NCBI GenBank assembly: GCA_016706055.1
Contig: JADJKL010000004.1
Coordinates: 1-64,000 of the forward strand
Length of the DNA: 64,000 bases
Direction: 5' to 3'
Source of the DNA: Chitinophagaceae bacterium
GTDB taxonomy: Bacteria; Bacteroidota; Bacteroidia; Chitinophagales; Chitinophagaceae
Shown here: positions 28,242-39,032 of the stretch, in pieces
Layout of the letters: the number at the start of each line of letters is the position of its first letter
How positions within the stretch are numbered: position 1 is the first letter of the stretch
Made by a program: the position numbers and the translations under genes
Notes under the pieces: model-generated
The model's input: the letters and a program-made list of their open reading frames with translations, nothing else
Told to the model about the DNA's origin: nothing
Database searches by the model: none

Positions 28242-29693
28242 ATGTCATTACTCAGATACGAATCACAGGTAAGACCGGCGCTGGTGGAAGGTGATAAAGA
28301 CTACCACCAGGTAACTGAAGATATCTGCCGTCCGGTGGAAGCCAAGCCTTCCAAACTTTGGTGGATCGGATTTCTTATTTCTGTGGGCTTATTGATTTTT
28401 GGAATTATTTCTGTAATAATGGAAATAATGTATGGTGTAGGCCAGTGGAACTTGAATAAAACCATCGGATGGGGTTGGGATATTACCAACTTCGTATGGT
28501 GGGTAGGTATTGGTCATGCCGGAACGTTGATTTCTGCCATCTTATTATTATTCCGTCAAGGTTGGAGAACTGGTGTAAACCGTGCTGCGGAAGCGATGAC
28601 CATCTTTGCGGTTATGTGTGCCGGTCAGTTTCCTATCTGGCATATGGGTCGTGTATGGGATGCATTTTTCGTATTACCTTATCCAAATACAAGAGGTCCA
28701 CTTTGGGTGAACTTTAACTCTCCACTTCTTTGGGACGTATTTGCGATATCAACTTATTTTACCGTTTCATTATTATTCTGGTATTCTGGTTTATTACCTG
28801 ACTTAGCAACACTAAGAGATAGAGCTAAGAAGAAATGGAGAAAAATGTTTTACGGTGTGGCTTCTTTTGGTTGGACAGGAAGTACCAAGCACTGGCAACG
28901 CCATGAAGCACTTTCTTTAGTATTAGCAGGATTGGCAACACCATTGGTATTATCTGTACATACAATTGTATCATTTGACTTCGCAACATCAGTAGTTCCG
29001 GGTTGGCATACAACAATCTTCCCTCCTTACTTTGTAGCAGGTGCGGTATTTTCTGGTTTTGCTATGGTGCAAACTTTGCTAGTGATTACAAGAAAAGTTT
29101 TGGGACTTGAAGAGTATATTACGATTGAACACATCAATGTGATGAACAAGGTTATTGTATTAACCGGTTCAATCGTTGGTATAGCTTACTTGACGGAGTT
29201 ATTCATGGCTTGGTATTCTGCTCAGCCATATGAGAATTTTGCATTCTTCGAAAACAGATTGAACCTGAATAGCCCTTATGGTTGGAGTTATTTCATAATG
29301 ATGGGTTGTAATGTATTGTCGCCACAAATTTTCTGGTTTAAGAAAATGAGAACAAACCTTACCGTTACTTTCTTTATGTCAATATTGGTGAATGTTGGTA
29401 TGTGGTTCGAACGCTTTGTAATTATCGTTACATCTGTTTACCGTGATTATCTTCCAAGTTCATGGAGTACATATTATACTCCGAGCATATGGGAAGTAGG
29501 ATTTTATATGGGAACATTCGGGTTATTCTTTACCTGCTACTTCCTGTTCTCAAAATTCTTCCCGGTAATTGCGTTAGCAGAAATCAAACATATATTAAAA
29601 CGCAGTGGTGAGAATTATAAAGAGAAAATGGATGTAATAGATAAAGAAAGTGTGGATCAGTTTGCAGAAGAGCAATTGCATGATCATCATTAA
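28242..29693 (+). CDS. actC: Alternative complex III subunit C, NrfD-like quinol-binding membrane protein
   Basis: 483 residues, intact, with about ten membrane helices. N-terminus MSLLRYESQVRPALVEGDKDYHQVTEDICRPVE is the usual ActC start; the NrfD/PsrC fold is shown by the paired four-helix blocks (for example WWVGIGHAGTLISAILLLFRQGWR and HTIVSFDFATSVVPGWHTTIFPPYFVAGA). It is thought to bind menaquinol at the periplasmic side. One of the few undisturbed genes in this operon. Confidence 0.93.
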   Translation: MSLLRYESQVRPALVEGDKDYHQVTEDICRPVEAKPSKLWWIGFLISVGLLIFGIISVIMEIMYGVGQWNLNKTIGWGWDITNFVWWVGIGHAGTLISAILLLFRQGWRTGVNRAAEAMTIFAVMCAGQFPIWHMGRVWDAFFVLPYPNTRGPLWVNFNSPLLWDVFAISTYFTVSLLFWYSGLLPDLATLRDRAKKKWRKMFYGVASFGWTGSTKHWQRHEALSLVLAGLATPLVLSVHTIVSFDFATSVVPGWHTTIFPPYFVAGAVFSGFAMVQTLLVITRKVLGLEEYITIEHINVMNKVIVLTGSIVGIAYLTELFMAWYSAQPYENFAFFENRLNLNSPYGWSYFIMMGCNVLSPQIFWFKKMRTNLTVTFFMSILVNVGMWFERFVIIVTSVYRDYLPSSWSTYYTPSIWEVGFYMGTFGLFFTCYFLFSKFFPVIALAEIKHILKRSGENYKEKMDVIDKESVDQFAEEQLHDHH

Positions 29694-29741
29694 AGATTGA
29701 TGTTTGGAATTTGATTTTTTTTATTCGGAATTTAATAATTT

Positions 29742-30328
29742 ATGGCTGTAAAAAAATTTATAACAGGTAGTTTTTACGACGAGGAAGTTTTGTTTCCTGC
29801 TGTAAAAAAAGTACGCAGAGCTGGTTACAAAATTCATGACGTCTTTACTCCTTTTCCTATTCATGGCTTGGATTCGGCAATGGGATTAAGAGATACCAGT
29901 TTGCATACTGCAGGTTTTATTTACGGTATTACAGGAACGGCAACAGCAGTAGGCTTTATAACCTGGGCTTTGACAGTAGACTGGCAGATAAATTTTGGTG
30001 GTAAACCATTCTTTGCTTTACCAGCTTGGATACCTATTACATTTGAGTTAACAGTGTTGTTTGCGGCAGTAGGAATGGTATTAACGTTTTGCTACCTGTG
30101 TCAGTTAGCACCATTTGTAAAAGATCATTTTAATCCTCGTTCAACAGACGATACTTTTTAATGGCTTTAGAGTGTACAGATAAAACAAACGAAGCAGACG
30201 CAATTAGCTTTTTAGAAAGTATTGGTGCTGTAGAAGTTGGTGTTCAGTATAAAGAAACAGGTTGGTGGCTTGGTCGTTATGATAATGACAAGAAGCCGTT
30301 TGAGAAAAAAGTTGAAGCGGCTCATTAA
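29742..30328 (+). CDS. actD: Alternative complex III subunit D (DUF3341), one frameshift
   Basis: About 195 residues. The first frame ends after HFNPRSTDDTF at 30161; adding one T to the T run there restores LMALECTDKTNEADA, the normal ending of ActD, to the stop at 30328. Two membrane segments (about 61-81 and 97-119) form the membrane hairpin that sits beside ActC. N-terminal part (KFITGSFYDEEVLFPAVKKVRRAGYKIHDV) is the cytosolic ferredoxin-like domain. Confidence 0.9.
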
Positions 30329-30346
30329 TAAATTATATAATCAGTG

Positions 30347-30972
30347 ATGATGAAAAAAATTTGGATTATAACAGGATGTTTGGCGACGATAGCTGTACTT
30401 GCTGGCTGTGATAAAACAAAGCGTAGCCCGGAAGAGCTTATATGCCCGATATGTCTGAAAGCCGTGCATATGATGCGTACTCATCCACAGAGAATTTAAA
30501 AGAACATGGTATTAATTATAATGCAATGCCTGTGGAAGGTACTATTGCCCGAGGCGATCAGTTTGGTTATACATTAAAGAATGATGAAGCCGGATATGCA
30601 CAGTCAGCATCAGTTAAAAGTCCGTTGGATGCATCGAAAATTGATATGACTGAAGCAGAAAGATTATACCTAGTGAATTGCGGAGTGTGTCACGGAGCTA
30701 AATTGGATGGTAATGGTCCTTTATGGAAAGGTGGTGATGGTCCTTATCCTGCTGCGCCAAAGAATTTTTTAGCTGACGATATGAAAGCGATGGCGGAAGG
30801 AACGATGTTTCATTCTGTAACTTATGGTAAAAACCTGATGGGTAGTTATGCCTCTCAGCTAAATACATTACAACGCTGGGAAGTAATTGCTTACATAAAA
30901 ATGAAGCAAGGTGGAACAGCAACAACAACGACAACAGTAGTTGCAGATACGACTGCAGCTAAAGCAAAATAG
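30347..30972 (+). CDS. actE: Alternative complex III subunit E, monohaem cytochrome c lipoprotein, one frameshift
   Basis: About 208 residues. ATG at 30347 (a second ATG at 30350) starts a lipoprotein signal ending LAGC near residue 20-21. A G is missing near 30430: restoring it joins KRSPGRAY to MPDMSESRAYD. The mature protein has one haem site, CGVCHG (near 30684), and a Thr/Ala-rich tail. Takes electrons from ActA and passes them on. Confidence 0.88.
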
Positions 30973-30999
30973 TTTTTGAAGAATTAATAAACGAACAAG

Positions 31000-32221
31000 A
31001 TGGTAATCCGGGAAAAATATACAGTACCAAAGCGTTTTAACACTATAGCAATTACGCTGATGGTAGTCGGCATATTGGCTATTGTTGGCTTGTATGCTAC
31101 ACATGGTTCAAAAAGTGATGCAACTTCGCAGGCTCGTTTTTGGGGTTCATTGTTGCAAAACAGTGTTTACTTTTTATTAGTTGTAAATGCAGCCATGTTC
31201 TTTATCTGCGCTATTACGTTAGCTTGGGGTGGCTGGCAGATGTCATTCCGTAGAGTTTCAGAAGCTATTTCCGCCTGTGTGCCGGTAGTAGGAACTATTT
31301 GTGGCGTTATTCTTTTACTCATTTGCTTTGGTGGTAATCATGAAATATATCACTGGACAGATACAGAACATGTAAAGCATGATGCTATCCTGAATTTTAA
31401 AAAGGATTTTTAATAAGAATAACTTTGCAGTAATGACAGTGTTGACAATTCTTTCTTTGTCATTATTAGGAAGGAAAATGAGAAAGCTTTCTCAAAGCAT
31501 AGATAATAAGCCATTGAATGTTGAAGAAGGAAAAAAATATATCTGGAACAATACAGTTTGGGCAGCTATTTACATTGTCGTTTTCTCTTTAACTGTTTTG
31601 TCCTCTATTCCATGGTTATGGTTAATGAGTATTGATGCGCATTGGTACAGTACCATGTACAGTTGGTACACTTTTGCCAGCACATTTGTTGCCGGTGTAG
31701 CCTTGATTACATTGTTTGTTGTTTTCCTTAAGAATAATAATTACCTGGAGTTAACGAACGAAGAGCATTTGCATGACTTAGGTAAGTTCATGTTTGCCTC
31801 TCATTTTCTGGACTTATTTGTGGTTCTCTCAGTTTATGTTGATTTGGTATGCAAATATTCCGGAAGAAACAACTTACTTCAAACCAAGAGCACAGGGGAA
31901 TGTATAGTGGAATTTTCTGGCTCATGTTTATTATAAATTTCCTTGCGCCATTATTGATATTTATGAGCAGGAATTCGAAAAGAATTATGCGACCTTAACT
32001 TTTATGTCGTTGCTGATAATATTTGGTCACTGGTTAGATTTTTTCCAAATGGTATTTCCCGGACATCAAAAAGAACATGTGCCGATGATACTTTGGGATT
32101 TTGGAGTGGCATTAGGTTTTGTAGGAGTAATCATGTTTGTAACGGGCAGAGCTTAAGCAAAGTACCGCTATTAGCCAAGAATCATCCGTTTATAAAAGAA
32201 AGTGTGATTCATCATACTTAA
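31000..32221 (+). CDS. actF: Alternative complex III subunit F, NrfD-like protein, several frameshifts
   Basis: About 406 residues once joined. Four or more single-base losses break it: near 31390-31415 (KKGFLNKNNF expected), near 31800-31830, near 31900 and 31930, and a few after; the text after each shift continues as normal ActF (GRKMRKLSQSIDN, YVDLVWYANIPEETTYF, GHWLDFFQMVFPGHQKE...). Around nine membrane helices. It is the second quinol-type membrane subunit of the complex. The stop is taken at 32219-32221 after ESVIHHT. Confidence 0.85.
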
Positions 32222-32320
32222 TGTTAGTGTTTGTCGCCTGAAGAGCGACTAACACATTGAAATAATTTGTTGAAGCTGTTGGAATTTATTTATTTGGAAT
32301 TTTTAATCGAAGATAGATTA

Positions 32321-33354
32321 TGCAGACATTTTTCATTATAGCGATTTTAGCACTTGGGTTTCTGATTACGTTTCAGATAGCCAAGGCCAGCGAATATGTG
32401 ACGTATTGTAGTGAGGAAAAGACCCGTAAACAATCCAACAAGGTTAATGCATTTCTGCTATTGGTTTTTTAATTGTTGGTTTCATTGGGGTGTATTATTG
32501 CAATGAACAATTAAAAGGAAAAATTCTTGGTGAACCTGCATCTGATCATGGAGTATTGATCGATAGAATGCTTTATATAACTATTGCACTTACAGGAATT
32601 GTGTTTTTTGCTACACAGATTGCTTTATTCTGGTTCTCGTTCAAATACCAGGAATCAGATAAAAGAAAAGCTTTTTACTATCCGCATAATAATAAGCTGG
32701 AGCTCATCTGGACAGTAATTCCTGCTATTGCACTTACGGTGTTAGTTGGATTTGGTTTGTTCTACTGGTTTAAAATAACTGGTGATGCACCCAAAGATGC
32801 AATGCAAGTAGAAGTGGTAGGTAAGCAATTTGGTTGGGAGTTTCGTTATCCAGGTAGAGATAAGATTTTAGGTAAAAAATATTTTAAGAATGTTGATCCT
32901 GCAAAGAACAACCCTGCTGGACAAATCTGGGAAGACCCGGCTAACCATGACGATGTATTTATGGAGCAGGAAATGCACCTTGTGGTGAACAAGCCTGTAA
33001 GATTAGTAATAGGCGCAAAAGATGTAATTCATGATGTGGGATTGGCACATTTCAGATTGAAAATGGATGCTGTGCCAGGCACACCAACAACCATGTGGTT
33101 TACGCCGAAGTACACGACAAAGCAAATGGCTGAGAAAACAGGGAAACCAGATTTCGTTTATGAAATTTCTTGTGATCAAATGTGCGGTAAAGGACATTAT
33201 AGCATGAGAGGTGTAATTGTTGTAGAAAACAGGAAGAGTTTGATGCATGGATGGCTGGCAAAAAGCCACAATATCTGGTTGCAAATCCGGACAAAGATCC
33301 ATCGGTTAAAAAGATGCAGCAACGATTCAACCCTTAGCTGCAATAATAAAATAA
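32321..33354 (+). CDS. coxB: Cytochrome c oxidase subunit II, several frameshifts
   Basis: About 345 residues. ATG at 32321 gives an N-terminal membrane helix; the frame breaks at about 32425-32470, around 33230 and 33312. The CuA site reads CDQMCGKGHYSMRG (near 33171), with both Cys, the His and the Met present. Two membrane helices (about residues 85-105 and 125-145) precede the cupredoxin domain. Gene order actF-coxB-coxA is the Bacteroidota standard. Ends after SVKKDAATIQPLAAIIK. Confidence 0.88.
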
Positions 33355-33401
33355 TAAATATCGCAATACCCAGGCGATAGTTTAATAAAATGAATTTTTG
33401 A

Positions 33402-33421
33402 AACCTCCGCCGGTTGGCGGA
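33402..33421. other. CTCCGCC hairpin between coxB and coxA
   Basis: CTCCGCC-GGTT-GGCGGAG forms a 7-bp stem just before coxA, without a T run. A related stem (GGCGG) occurs at the terminator at 4012. It may set the relative levels of coxB and coxA mRNA or be a dispersed repeat. Confidence 0.45.
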
Positions 33422-33445
33422 GATGAGGAAAAAAATAAAAGAAGT

Positions 33446-35233
33446 ATGAGCGAAGCAATGAATGTATATCCGGGAGCAGCCACTGCACATGCAGTGCATC
33501 ATGATGGTCATGGCCATCATCATCAATCGTTTGTTTCAAAATATATTTTTAGTCAGGATCATAAAATGATTGCCAAACAATTTCTAATAACAGGAATGAT
33601 TTGGGCCATTATTGGTGGTTTGTTTTCTGTATTATTCCGTTTGCAATTAGGTTATCCTGAACAATCGTTCCCGATATTGGAAACGTTTTTTGGTAACTGG
33701 GCGAAGGGTGGCCAGATTCAACCTGAGTTTTATTATGCATTAATTACCATGCACGGAACCATATTGGTGTTCTTTGTATTAACAGCAGGACTGAGCGGAA
33801 CATTTGCTAATTTCCTTATTCCATTGCAAATTGGTGCAAGAGATATGGCTTCACCTTTCCTGAATATGCTTTCTTACTGGTTCTTCTTTTTGCCAGTATA
33901 ATCATGTTTGCCTCTTTGTTTATTTCAACAGGTCCTGCATCTGGTGGTTGGACAGTTTATCCTCCTTTAAGTGCATTAGGCCAAGCGCCGTCCGGATCGA
34001 ACGAGGTATGGATTTTGGTTGGTGAGTATGGCGATGTTTATCGTTTCTCCTCTTTTAGGCGGTATCAATTATATCACTACGGTATTGAATATGCGTACAA
34101 AGGAATGAGTATGACAAGGTTGCCATTAACAGTATGGGCCTTTTTCTTTACAGCTATTCTGGGTGTACTTTTCTTTCCTGTTTTATTATCAGAGCTATTC
34201 TTCTTTATTTGATAGAAATCTAGGAACAAGTTTCTTCTTGAGTGATATTGTGTTAATGGACAGATTTTGCCAAATGAAGGAGGTAGTGCAATTTTCTTCC
34301 AGCATTTATTCTTGGTTCTTGGGCATCCTGAAGTTTATATCATTATTTTACCGCCCATGGGAATGGTATCAGAAATTTTATCTGTTAATGCCCGAAACCA
34401 ATTTTCGGTATATGGCGATGTTGGGCCCTTTATTTGCTATTACAATCCTGGCTTTTTGGTGTGGGCTCACCATATGTTTGTAACAGGGTTTAATCCTTTC
34501 TTGGTTCGATATTCGTATTGCTTACTTTATTAATTGCGGTACCATCCGCTATTAAAGTTTTAACTGGCTAACTACTATATGGCGAGGTAATATTCGTTTA
34601 CACCTGCTACTTTATTTTCTATTGGCTTTGTAAGTTTATTTATATCTGGTGGATTAACTGGTATATTCCTGGGTAACTCAACCATTGATATTCATTACAT
34701 GATACCATGTTTATTGTGGCACACTTCCATATTGTAATGGGTGTAGCTGCCATCTTTGGTATGTTCGCCGGTATTTATCATTGGTTCCTAAAATGTTTGG
34801 TCGATATTTAAATAATACGCTAGGCTATATGCATTTCCTGGTAACAATGGTTGGCGCTTATCTTATTTTCTGGCCAATGCACTATCAAGGTCTTGCTGGT
34901 ATGCCTCGTCGTTATCTTGATAAAAGAGGATGGGTATCTTTTAATAATTTTACTTAAATGGATAAAATGATCACCATTGTTTCCATTATTGTATTTGCAG
35001 TACAGTTGATGTTTGTTTTTAATTTCTTCTATTCAATATTTAAAGGAAGAAAAGTGAACAACAAAATCCATGGGGAGCAATACATTGGAGTGGACAACTC
35101 CATTACGTCCAGGACATGGTAACTGGGAAGGAGAAATTCCTAAAGTGCATCGTTGGCCTTATGATTATAGTAAAGACGGAAGAGATTTATTCCGCAGACA
35201 GAGCCGATTGGTGAGGATGAGAGTAAGCATTAG
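33446..35233 (+). CDS. coxA: Cytochrome c oxidase subunit I, many frameshifts
   Basis: About 596 residues expected, which fits the span. The His-rich start (HAVHHDGHGHHHQ) is a feature of Bacteroidota CoxA. Recognisable blocks in successive frames: ITMHGTILVFFVLTAGLSG, ASLFISTGPASGGWTVYPPLS, GMSMTRLPLTVWAFF, FLGHPEVYIIILPPMGMVSEI (Cu-B His and Tyr), FLVWAHHMFVTG (Cu-B His pair), the haem-a3 region before FLGNSTIDI, and YHWFPKMFGR. At least eight indels break the frame (around 33900, 34010, 34200, 34260-34400, 34460-34800, 34950, 35060, 35190). The oxidase cannot be dead in an aerobe, so I regard these as errors. Confidence 0.88.
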
Positions 35234-35350
35234 AGCGGCCCCCCTGAACTAGTGATCGCTGCAAGGCTGAATGGGTTAAAGAGGTTAATTTTTTGAAGTT
35301 CTTGTATGCAGGAGGTGTAAAGAGCGAAGAAAAAGGTGATGAATAAAACA

Positions 35351-35450
35351 AATAGTCCCGTAGGGCCGAAATATCAGTAGCTCCGGTTTTAACCCGGAGA
35401 AATGAAAACAGAAGAATGTATTTGAACCCCATAGGGGTGACATATTTTGT
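35351..35450. repeat. Bacteroidota REP-like intergenic element (three small hairpins)
   Basis: Hairpins: CCCGTAGGG at 35358-35366, CTCCGG(35381-35386)/CCGGAG(35394-35399), and ACCCCATAGGGGT at 35426-35438, separated by GAAATATC-like and GACATATTT text. This arrangement matches the short palindromic intergenic repeats found in many copies in Chitinophagaceae. It fills the coxA-ctaB spacer. Confidence 0.6.
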
Positions 35451-35574
35451 TGAATACAAGAATTCTGCAGTGGCAAGAACAAGGAGTGCAAGAAGGCAAG
35501 GGATGATATACCAGCAGGTAGTACAGAAGTTTGGGTCATGAAATTTATGTTTCTTATATAATAAGCGGAAGCGG

Positions 35575-36440
35575 ATGAAGAAGGTAAAAGATTATTTACA
35601 GTTGATGAAGCTTTCGCTGAGTATCATGGTGGTGTTCAGCAGTGTTATTAGTTTTTGCTGACACAAGGTTCGGAACAATATGTGATGAACCGCTGGACAG
35701 ATATTCTTGCTCTTTGTAGGTGGGATGTTGGTAACAGGCAGTGCTAATGCCATAAACCAGGTAGTTGAAAAGATACGGATGCGATGATGAAGCGGACGGC
35801 GGCGAAAGACCCGATGCGTTGGTCGGATGAGTGTTGAGGGAAGGATGGGCTTTTGCCATCATTACTGGAGCGGCGGGGAGTTTTTATTCTCGGTCATTAT
35901 TTCAACTGGCTGGCGGCTGGGTTTAGCAGCATTTAGTTTGTTCCTCTATGCATTATCTATACGCCATTGAAGAAAGTAATTCAATTGCTGTGTTGGTAGG
36001 TGCTGTGCCGGGTGCTTTACATGTTTGATTGGTTTGGGCAGCTGGTGATGGATATCTTGGAACAGGTGGTTGGGTATGTTTGCGTTTCAGTTCTTTTGGC
36101 AGTTTCCTCATTTTTGGGCGATTCAAAGATTATTCAACAGCAGGATTCAAATTGTTGCCAGCAGATAAGGGACCGTCCAAGTTTACAGCGTTGCAAACTA
36201 TTTTGTATTCGTTGTTGCTAATACCGGTTACACTGGCCGTTCTTTATTGGAATGTGTAGTTATGAAGGAGTAAATGGAATAATTAGTTTGTCATTAATAG
36301 GATTAGCTAATTTATTTATGATAGGGAGATGTTTGACATTGTACAGGAAAATGGATATTGCTTCTGCAAGACAAGTAATGTTTGGAAGTTATATGTATTT
36401 GCCAGTTGTGATGTTAGCATTATTACTTGCTAAGGTTTAG
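35575..36440 (+). CDS. ctaB: Protohaem IX farnesyltransferase (haem O synthase), many frameshifts
   Basis: About 288 residues expected, the usual family length. ATG at 35575 begins KKVKDYLQLMKLSLSIMVVFSSVISF; later pieces show the prenyltransferase motifs ANAINQVVEKDTDAMM(K)RT (the NxxxD motif) and later PLKKVNSIAVLVGAVPGALP, then LLPADKGPSKFTALQTILYSLLLIPVT and the C-terminal MFGSYMYLPVVM. At least six indels between 35650 and 36250. Makes haem O, the precursor for haem A in the oxidase. Confidence 0.82.
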
Positions 36441-36475
36441 GATGAAATTCCAAAGAAAGTAAATTCCAAATTCCA

Positions 36476-36826
36476 ATGTTTGAGCATCCATTAGAAGAAC
36501 GGTGTTATCAATTTGCGAAAAGGGTGAGGGCTTTTACCAAGAAGTTAAAAAGAGATACAGAGAATTTTGAAGATATAAAACAGGTAACAAGGTCAAGTGG
36601 TTCGGTTGGAGCAAATTATATTGAAGCGAATGAGAATGTTGGCCCAGGAGATTTGAAGTATAGAATTAGAATAAGTAGAAAAGAGGCTAAAGAATCGATG
36701 CACTTTTTAGGTTTAATAGAAGTGTTTGGTAATAAGGAACTGGATTAAAGATCTTTTTTAATTGATGAAGCGGGACAACTTAGAAAGATTTTTTCAGCTA
36801 TGTTGAAAAAACTGGATGATAACTAA
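36476..36826 (+). CDS. Four-helix-bundle protein (23S rRNA insert-derived family), one frameshift
   Basis: About 117 residues. EERCYQFAKRVRAFTKKL...RSSGSVGANYIEANE...RISRKEAKESMHFL is the pattern of the small four-helix-bundle proteins also known from 23S rRNA intervening sequences. The frame closes at 36748; restoring bases near 36745 continues to FLIDEAGQLRKIFSAMLKKLDDN and the stop at 36826. It interrupts the oxidase operon between ctaB and coxC and is not part of the respiratory machinery. Role unknown. Confidence 0.8.
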
Positions 36827-36889
36827 AATAAAGATTAGTGATGAGTTAGTGATTTGGAATTTGAGATTTAAGAATTTGGAATTTTGATT

Positions 36890-37455
36890 ATGGATATAGT
36901 GAGTACATAACAAAAACAAAAAATGCACCCCCACAAATTTACTTTGTGGGTGGCAATAGGCAGTATCATTATGATGTTTGCCGGTTTGACAAGTGCTTAT
37001 ATTGTAAAAAAAGCAATCAGACAAACTGGATAACAGTGGAGCTGCCAAAAGCATTCTGGGTTTCAACGCGGTTATTTTAATCCGTAGTTTGCCATTGCAA
37101 ATGGCATTACGTTCTTTTAAGCAAAGGGAAATGAATAAGTACCGGCTGTTGATTGGTATTACAGTAATTCTTGGTGTGGCATTTGTGGTTTTGCAGTGGT
37201 TTGGCTTTCAAGAATTGTGGGCGCAGCAGATTACATTTAGAGGTGCTGGCGCAGGTCAGTTCTTGTATGTAATATTCGGATTGCATGCTATACATGTAAT
37301 TGGTATCATTACTGTTAATTATGTTTATTAAAGCATTTTGTTGGCAAAACAAAACTATATAGTTCAGTACCGGTAGAAGTAGCGGCTGTATATTGGCATT
37401 TGTGGATTTGCTTTGGATTTATTTATTGTTATTCTTTTTAATAATCGGCGGATAA
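36890..37455 (+). CDS. coxC: Cytochrome c oxidase subunit III, first copy, frameshifts
   Basis: About 189 residues after joining. Blocks: HPHKFTLWVAIGSIIMMFAGLTSAYIVKK, AFWVSTAVILI, QMALRSFKQREMNKYRLLIGITVILG and FLYVIFGLHAIHVIGG...VYWHFVDLLWIYLLLFFLIIGG, ending at 37455. Five membrane helices, as in the short subunit III of Bacteroidota. Breaks at about 36912, 37010-37085 and 37305. The last HxxH and W-H-F-V-D-L-x-W motifs define COX3. Confidence 0.82.
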
Positions 37456-37483
37456 AGAGGGCCGGATTTTTAATTTTATTACT

Positions 37484-38345
37484 ATGTCTACAACAACGAC
37501 AATGCATAAGACCAAATGGTGGAGCGGAGGTAAAGCCCCTTTCAACCTGGAGTATGGTAAAGTGATGATGTGGTACTTCCTGATGAGTGACGCTTTTACT
37601 TTTGGTGCATTTCTTATATCATATGGTTCTATTCGCTTTAGTCAGAATTTCTGGCCCGATCCTAACGTAGTGTTCAATGCGTTTCCAGGTGCAGGGCATG
37701 CTAATTTACCATTGGCTTTTGTGAGTGTAATGACATTTATTTTGATCATTAGTTCGGTAACGATGGTATTGGCAGTACATGCCGGACATAAAGGAGATAA
37801 GCAAGGTGTGATGAAATGGATGGTGGACTATTATTGGTGGACTTGCATTCTTAGGTTGCCAGGCATGGAGTGGCATCACCTTATTACCGGTGAACATGCT
37901 GTATTGGCAAATGGACAAATTGAAATGATTGACAAACAATGGGTGGCAATCCATGGAAATTTAGTACATGATAATGCTGCATTAACTGCTGCATTGAATA
38001 ATACCGCATGAAACATTAGTGCAATTAGTACATAGTCATGATGCTTCTCATGCTACCGGAGAATTGGCTGCAATGACTGATGTGCAATTAAGAGGAATGG
38101 TTGACCTTGACAGAAATGCATGTTAGAGAAAAAGGGCCATTAGCATTTGGAGGTTATTTCTATGGCATTACAGGCTTTCATGGATTCCATGTGTTTTCTG
38201 GTGTTGTTATCAATATCATGCCAATTATGACACAGAAAGTTTTTCAAAACAGAGGCCATTACCTGATGATTGAAAAGGCAGGATTGTACTGGCACTTTGT
38301 AGATCTTGTTGGGTATTTGTATTCTTGTGTTTCTACCTTATATAA
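37484..38345 (+). CDS. Cytochrome c oxidase subunit III, second copy, frameshifts
   Basis: About 287 residues. First frame from ATG 37484: KWWSGGKAPFNLEYGKVMMWYFLMSDAFTFG, ending at 38011; the continuation shows the Ala/His-rich linker, LAFGGYFYGITGFHGFHVFSGVVINI and LYWHFVDLVWVFVFLCFYLI, the COX3 ending. Breaks near 37845, 38010, 38100, 38230 and 38315. A second longer subunit III after the short one is the usual arrangement in this phylum. Confidence 0.83.
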
Positions 38346-38429
38346 AAAATACCAAAGACAAATCCCAAATTCCAAAAAAGGAAAATGGCTTTCTAATTTG
38401 TAATTTATAAATTTGTAATTTAAAAGAAT

Positions 38430-38882
38430 ATGGAACATCCGGCATTTGAAGAAGTAACGATTCATCATGAACATCAGGACGATGCAACATTTAAAAGAAG
38501 GTTCGTAAAACGACCATCCTCTTATCAGTTATTACTATCATAGAGTTGATTATTGGATTATCTATTTATACCATTACAAGGTGAGAACCCAAGTGCTTTA
38601 TTGGTACTGATGTTTAAAGGAGTAGTTTGCATTCTTACTTTAGCGAAAGCATATTATATTGTTTCTGTTTTTATGCACCTTGGTGATGAGATCAGGAATT
38701 TAATCATGACGATTGTGGTGCCGCTGGTTTTGTTTGTATGGTTTATCATTGCTTTTCTGGCAGATGGTAATTCTTATAAAAAGCTTCGTAATAATTACGA
38801 TAAACATTTTAAAGAAACTACAACACCGGCAAAACATCAGAAGACCGAAACTCCTGCAGAACATAAAAGTGGAAAGGAATAG
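38430..38882 (+). CDS. Cytochrome c oxidase subunit IV (caa3 type), frameshifts
   Basis: About 150 residues. ATG at 38430 begins EHPAFEEVTIHHEHQDDATFKRR; breaks near 38500 and 38535 lead into the three membrane helices with ELIIGLSIYTI and SVFMHLGDEIRNLIMTIVVPLVLFVWFIIAFLADG. The C-terminal tail is rich in Lys, Thr and Pro. Small prokaryotic COX4 subunit that stabilises the oxidase. Last gene before a strong terminator. Confidence 0.82.
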
Positions 38883-38907
38883 TTACTGCCGGATATTTTA
38901 ATAAACC

Positions 38908-38959
38908 AAAACCATTAAATCGGCTGCCAGTGAACAAGGAAGCGGTTTAATGGTTTTTT
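38908..38959 (+). terminator. Rho-independent terminator after the cox genes
   Basis: AAAACCATTAAA (38908-38919) and TTTAATGGTTTT (38946-38957) pair perfectly over 12 bp around a 26-base loop, with more T following. It may act in both directions, but it lies 26 bp after the subunit IV stop. Confidence 0.7.
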
Positions 38960-39032
38960 AATTTGAACCTCACCCCTCCTGCCTCCCCAGAAAGGTTACT
39001 GTTTTAGCGAAGGGGTTGATAAAGTAAATGTT

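Noticed and set aside
33003..33539. Several His/Cys-rich minus-strand frames opposite coxB and coxA
   Set aside because: They are shadows of the oxidase genes, caused by His-rich text.
35225..35260. Possible cloning-vector polylinker (GCGGCC followed by ACTAGTGATC) after coxA
   Set aside because: Only two six-base site matches in a poor-quality stretch; the order does not match a vector I can name, and host sequence continues on both sides.
31433..36259. A dozen separate short genes in the oxidase region
   Set aside because: They are pieces of actF, coxB, coxA and ctaB broken by indels; the family blocks continue in order across frames.
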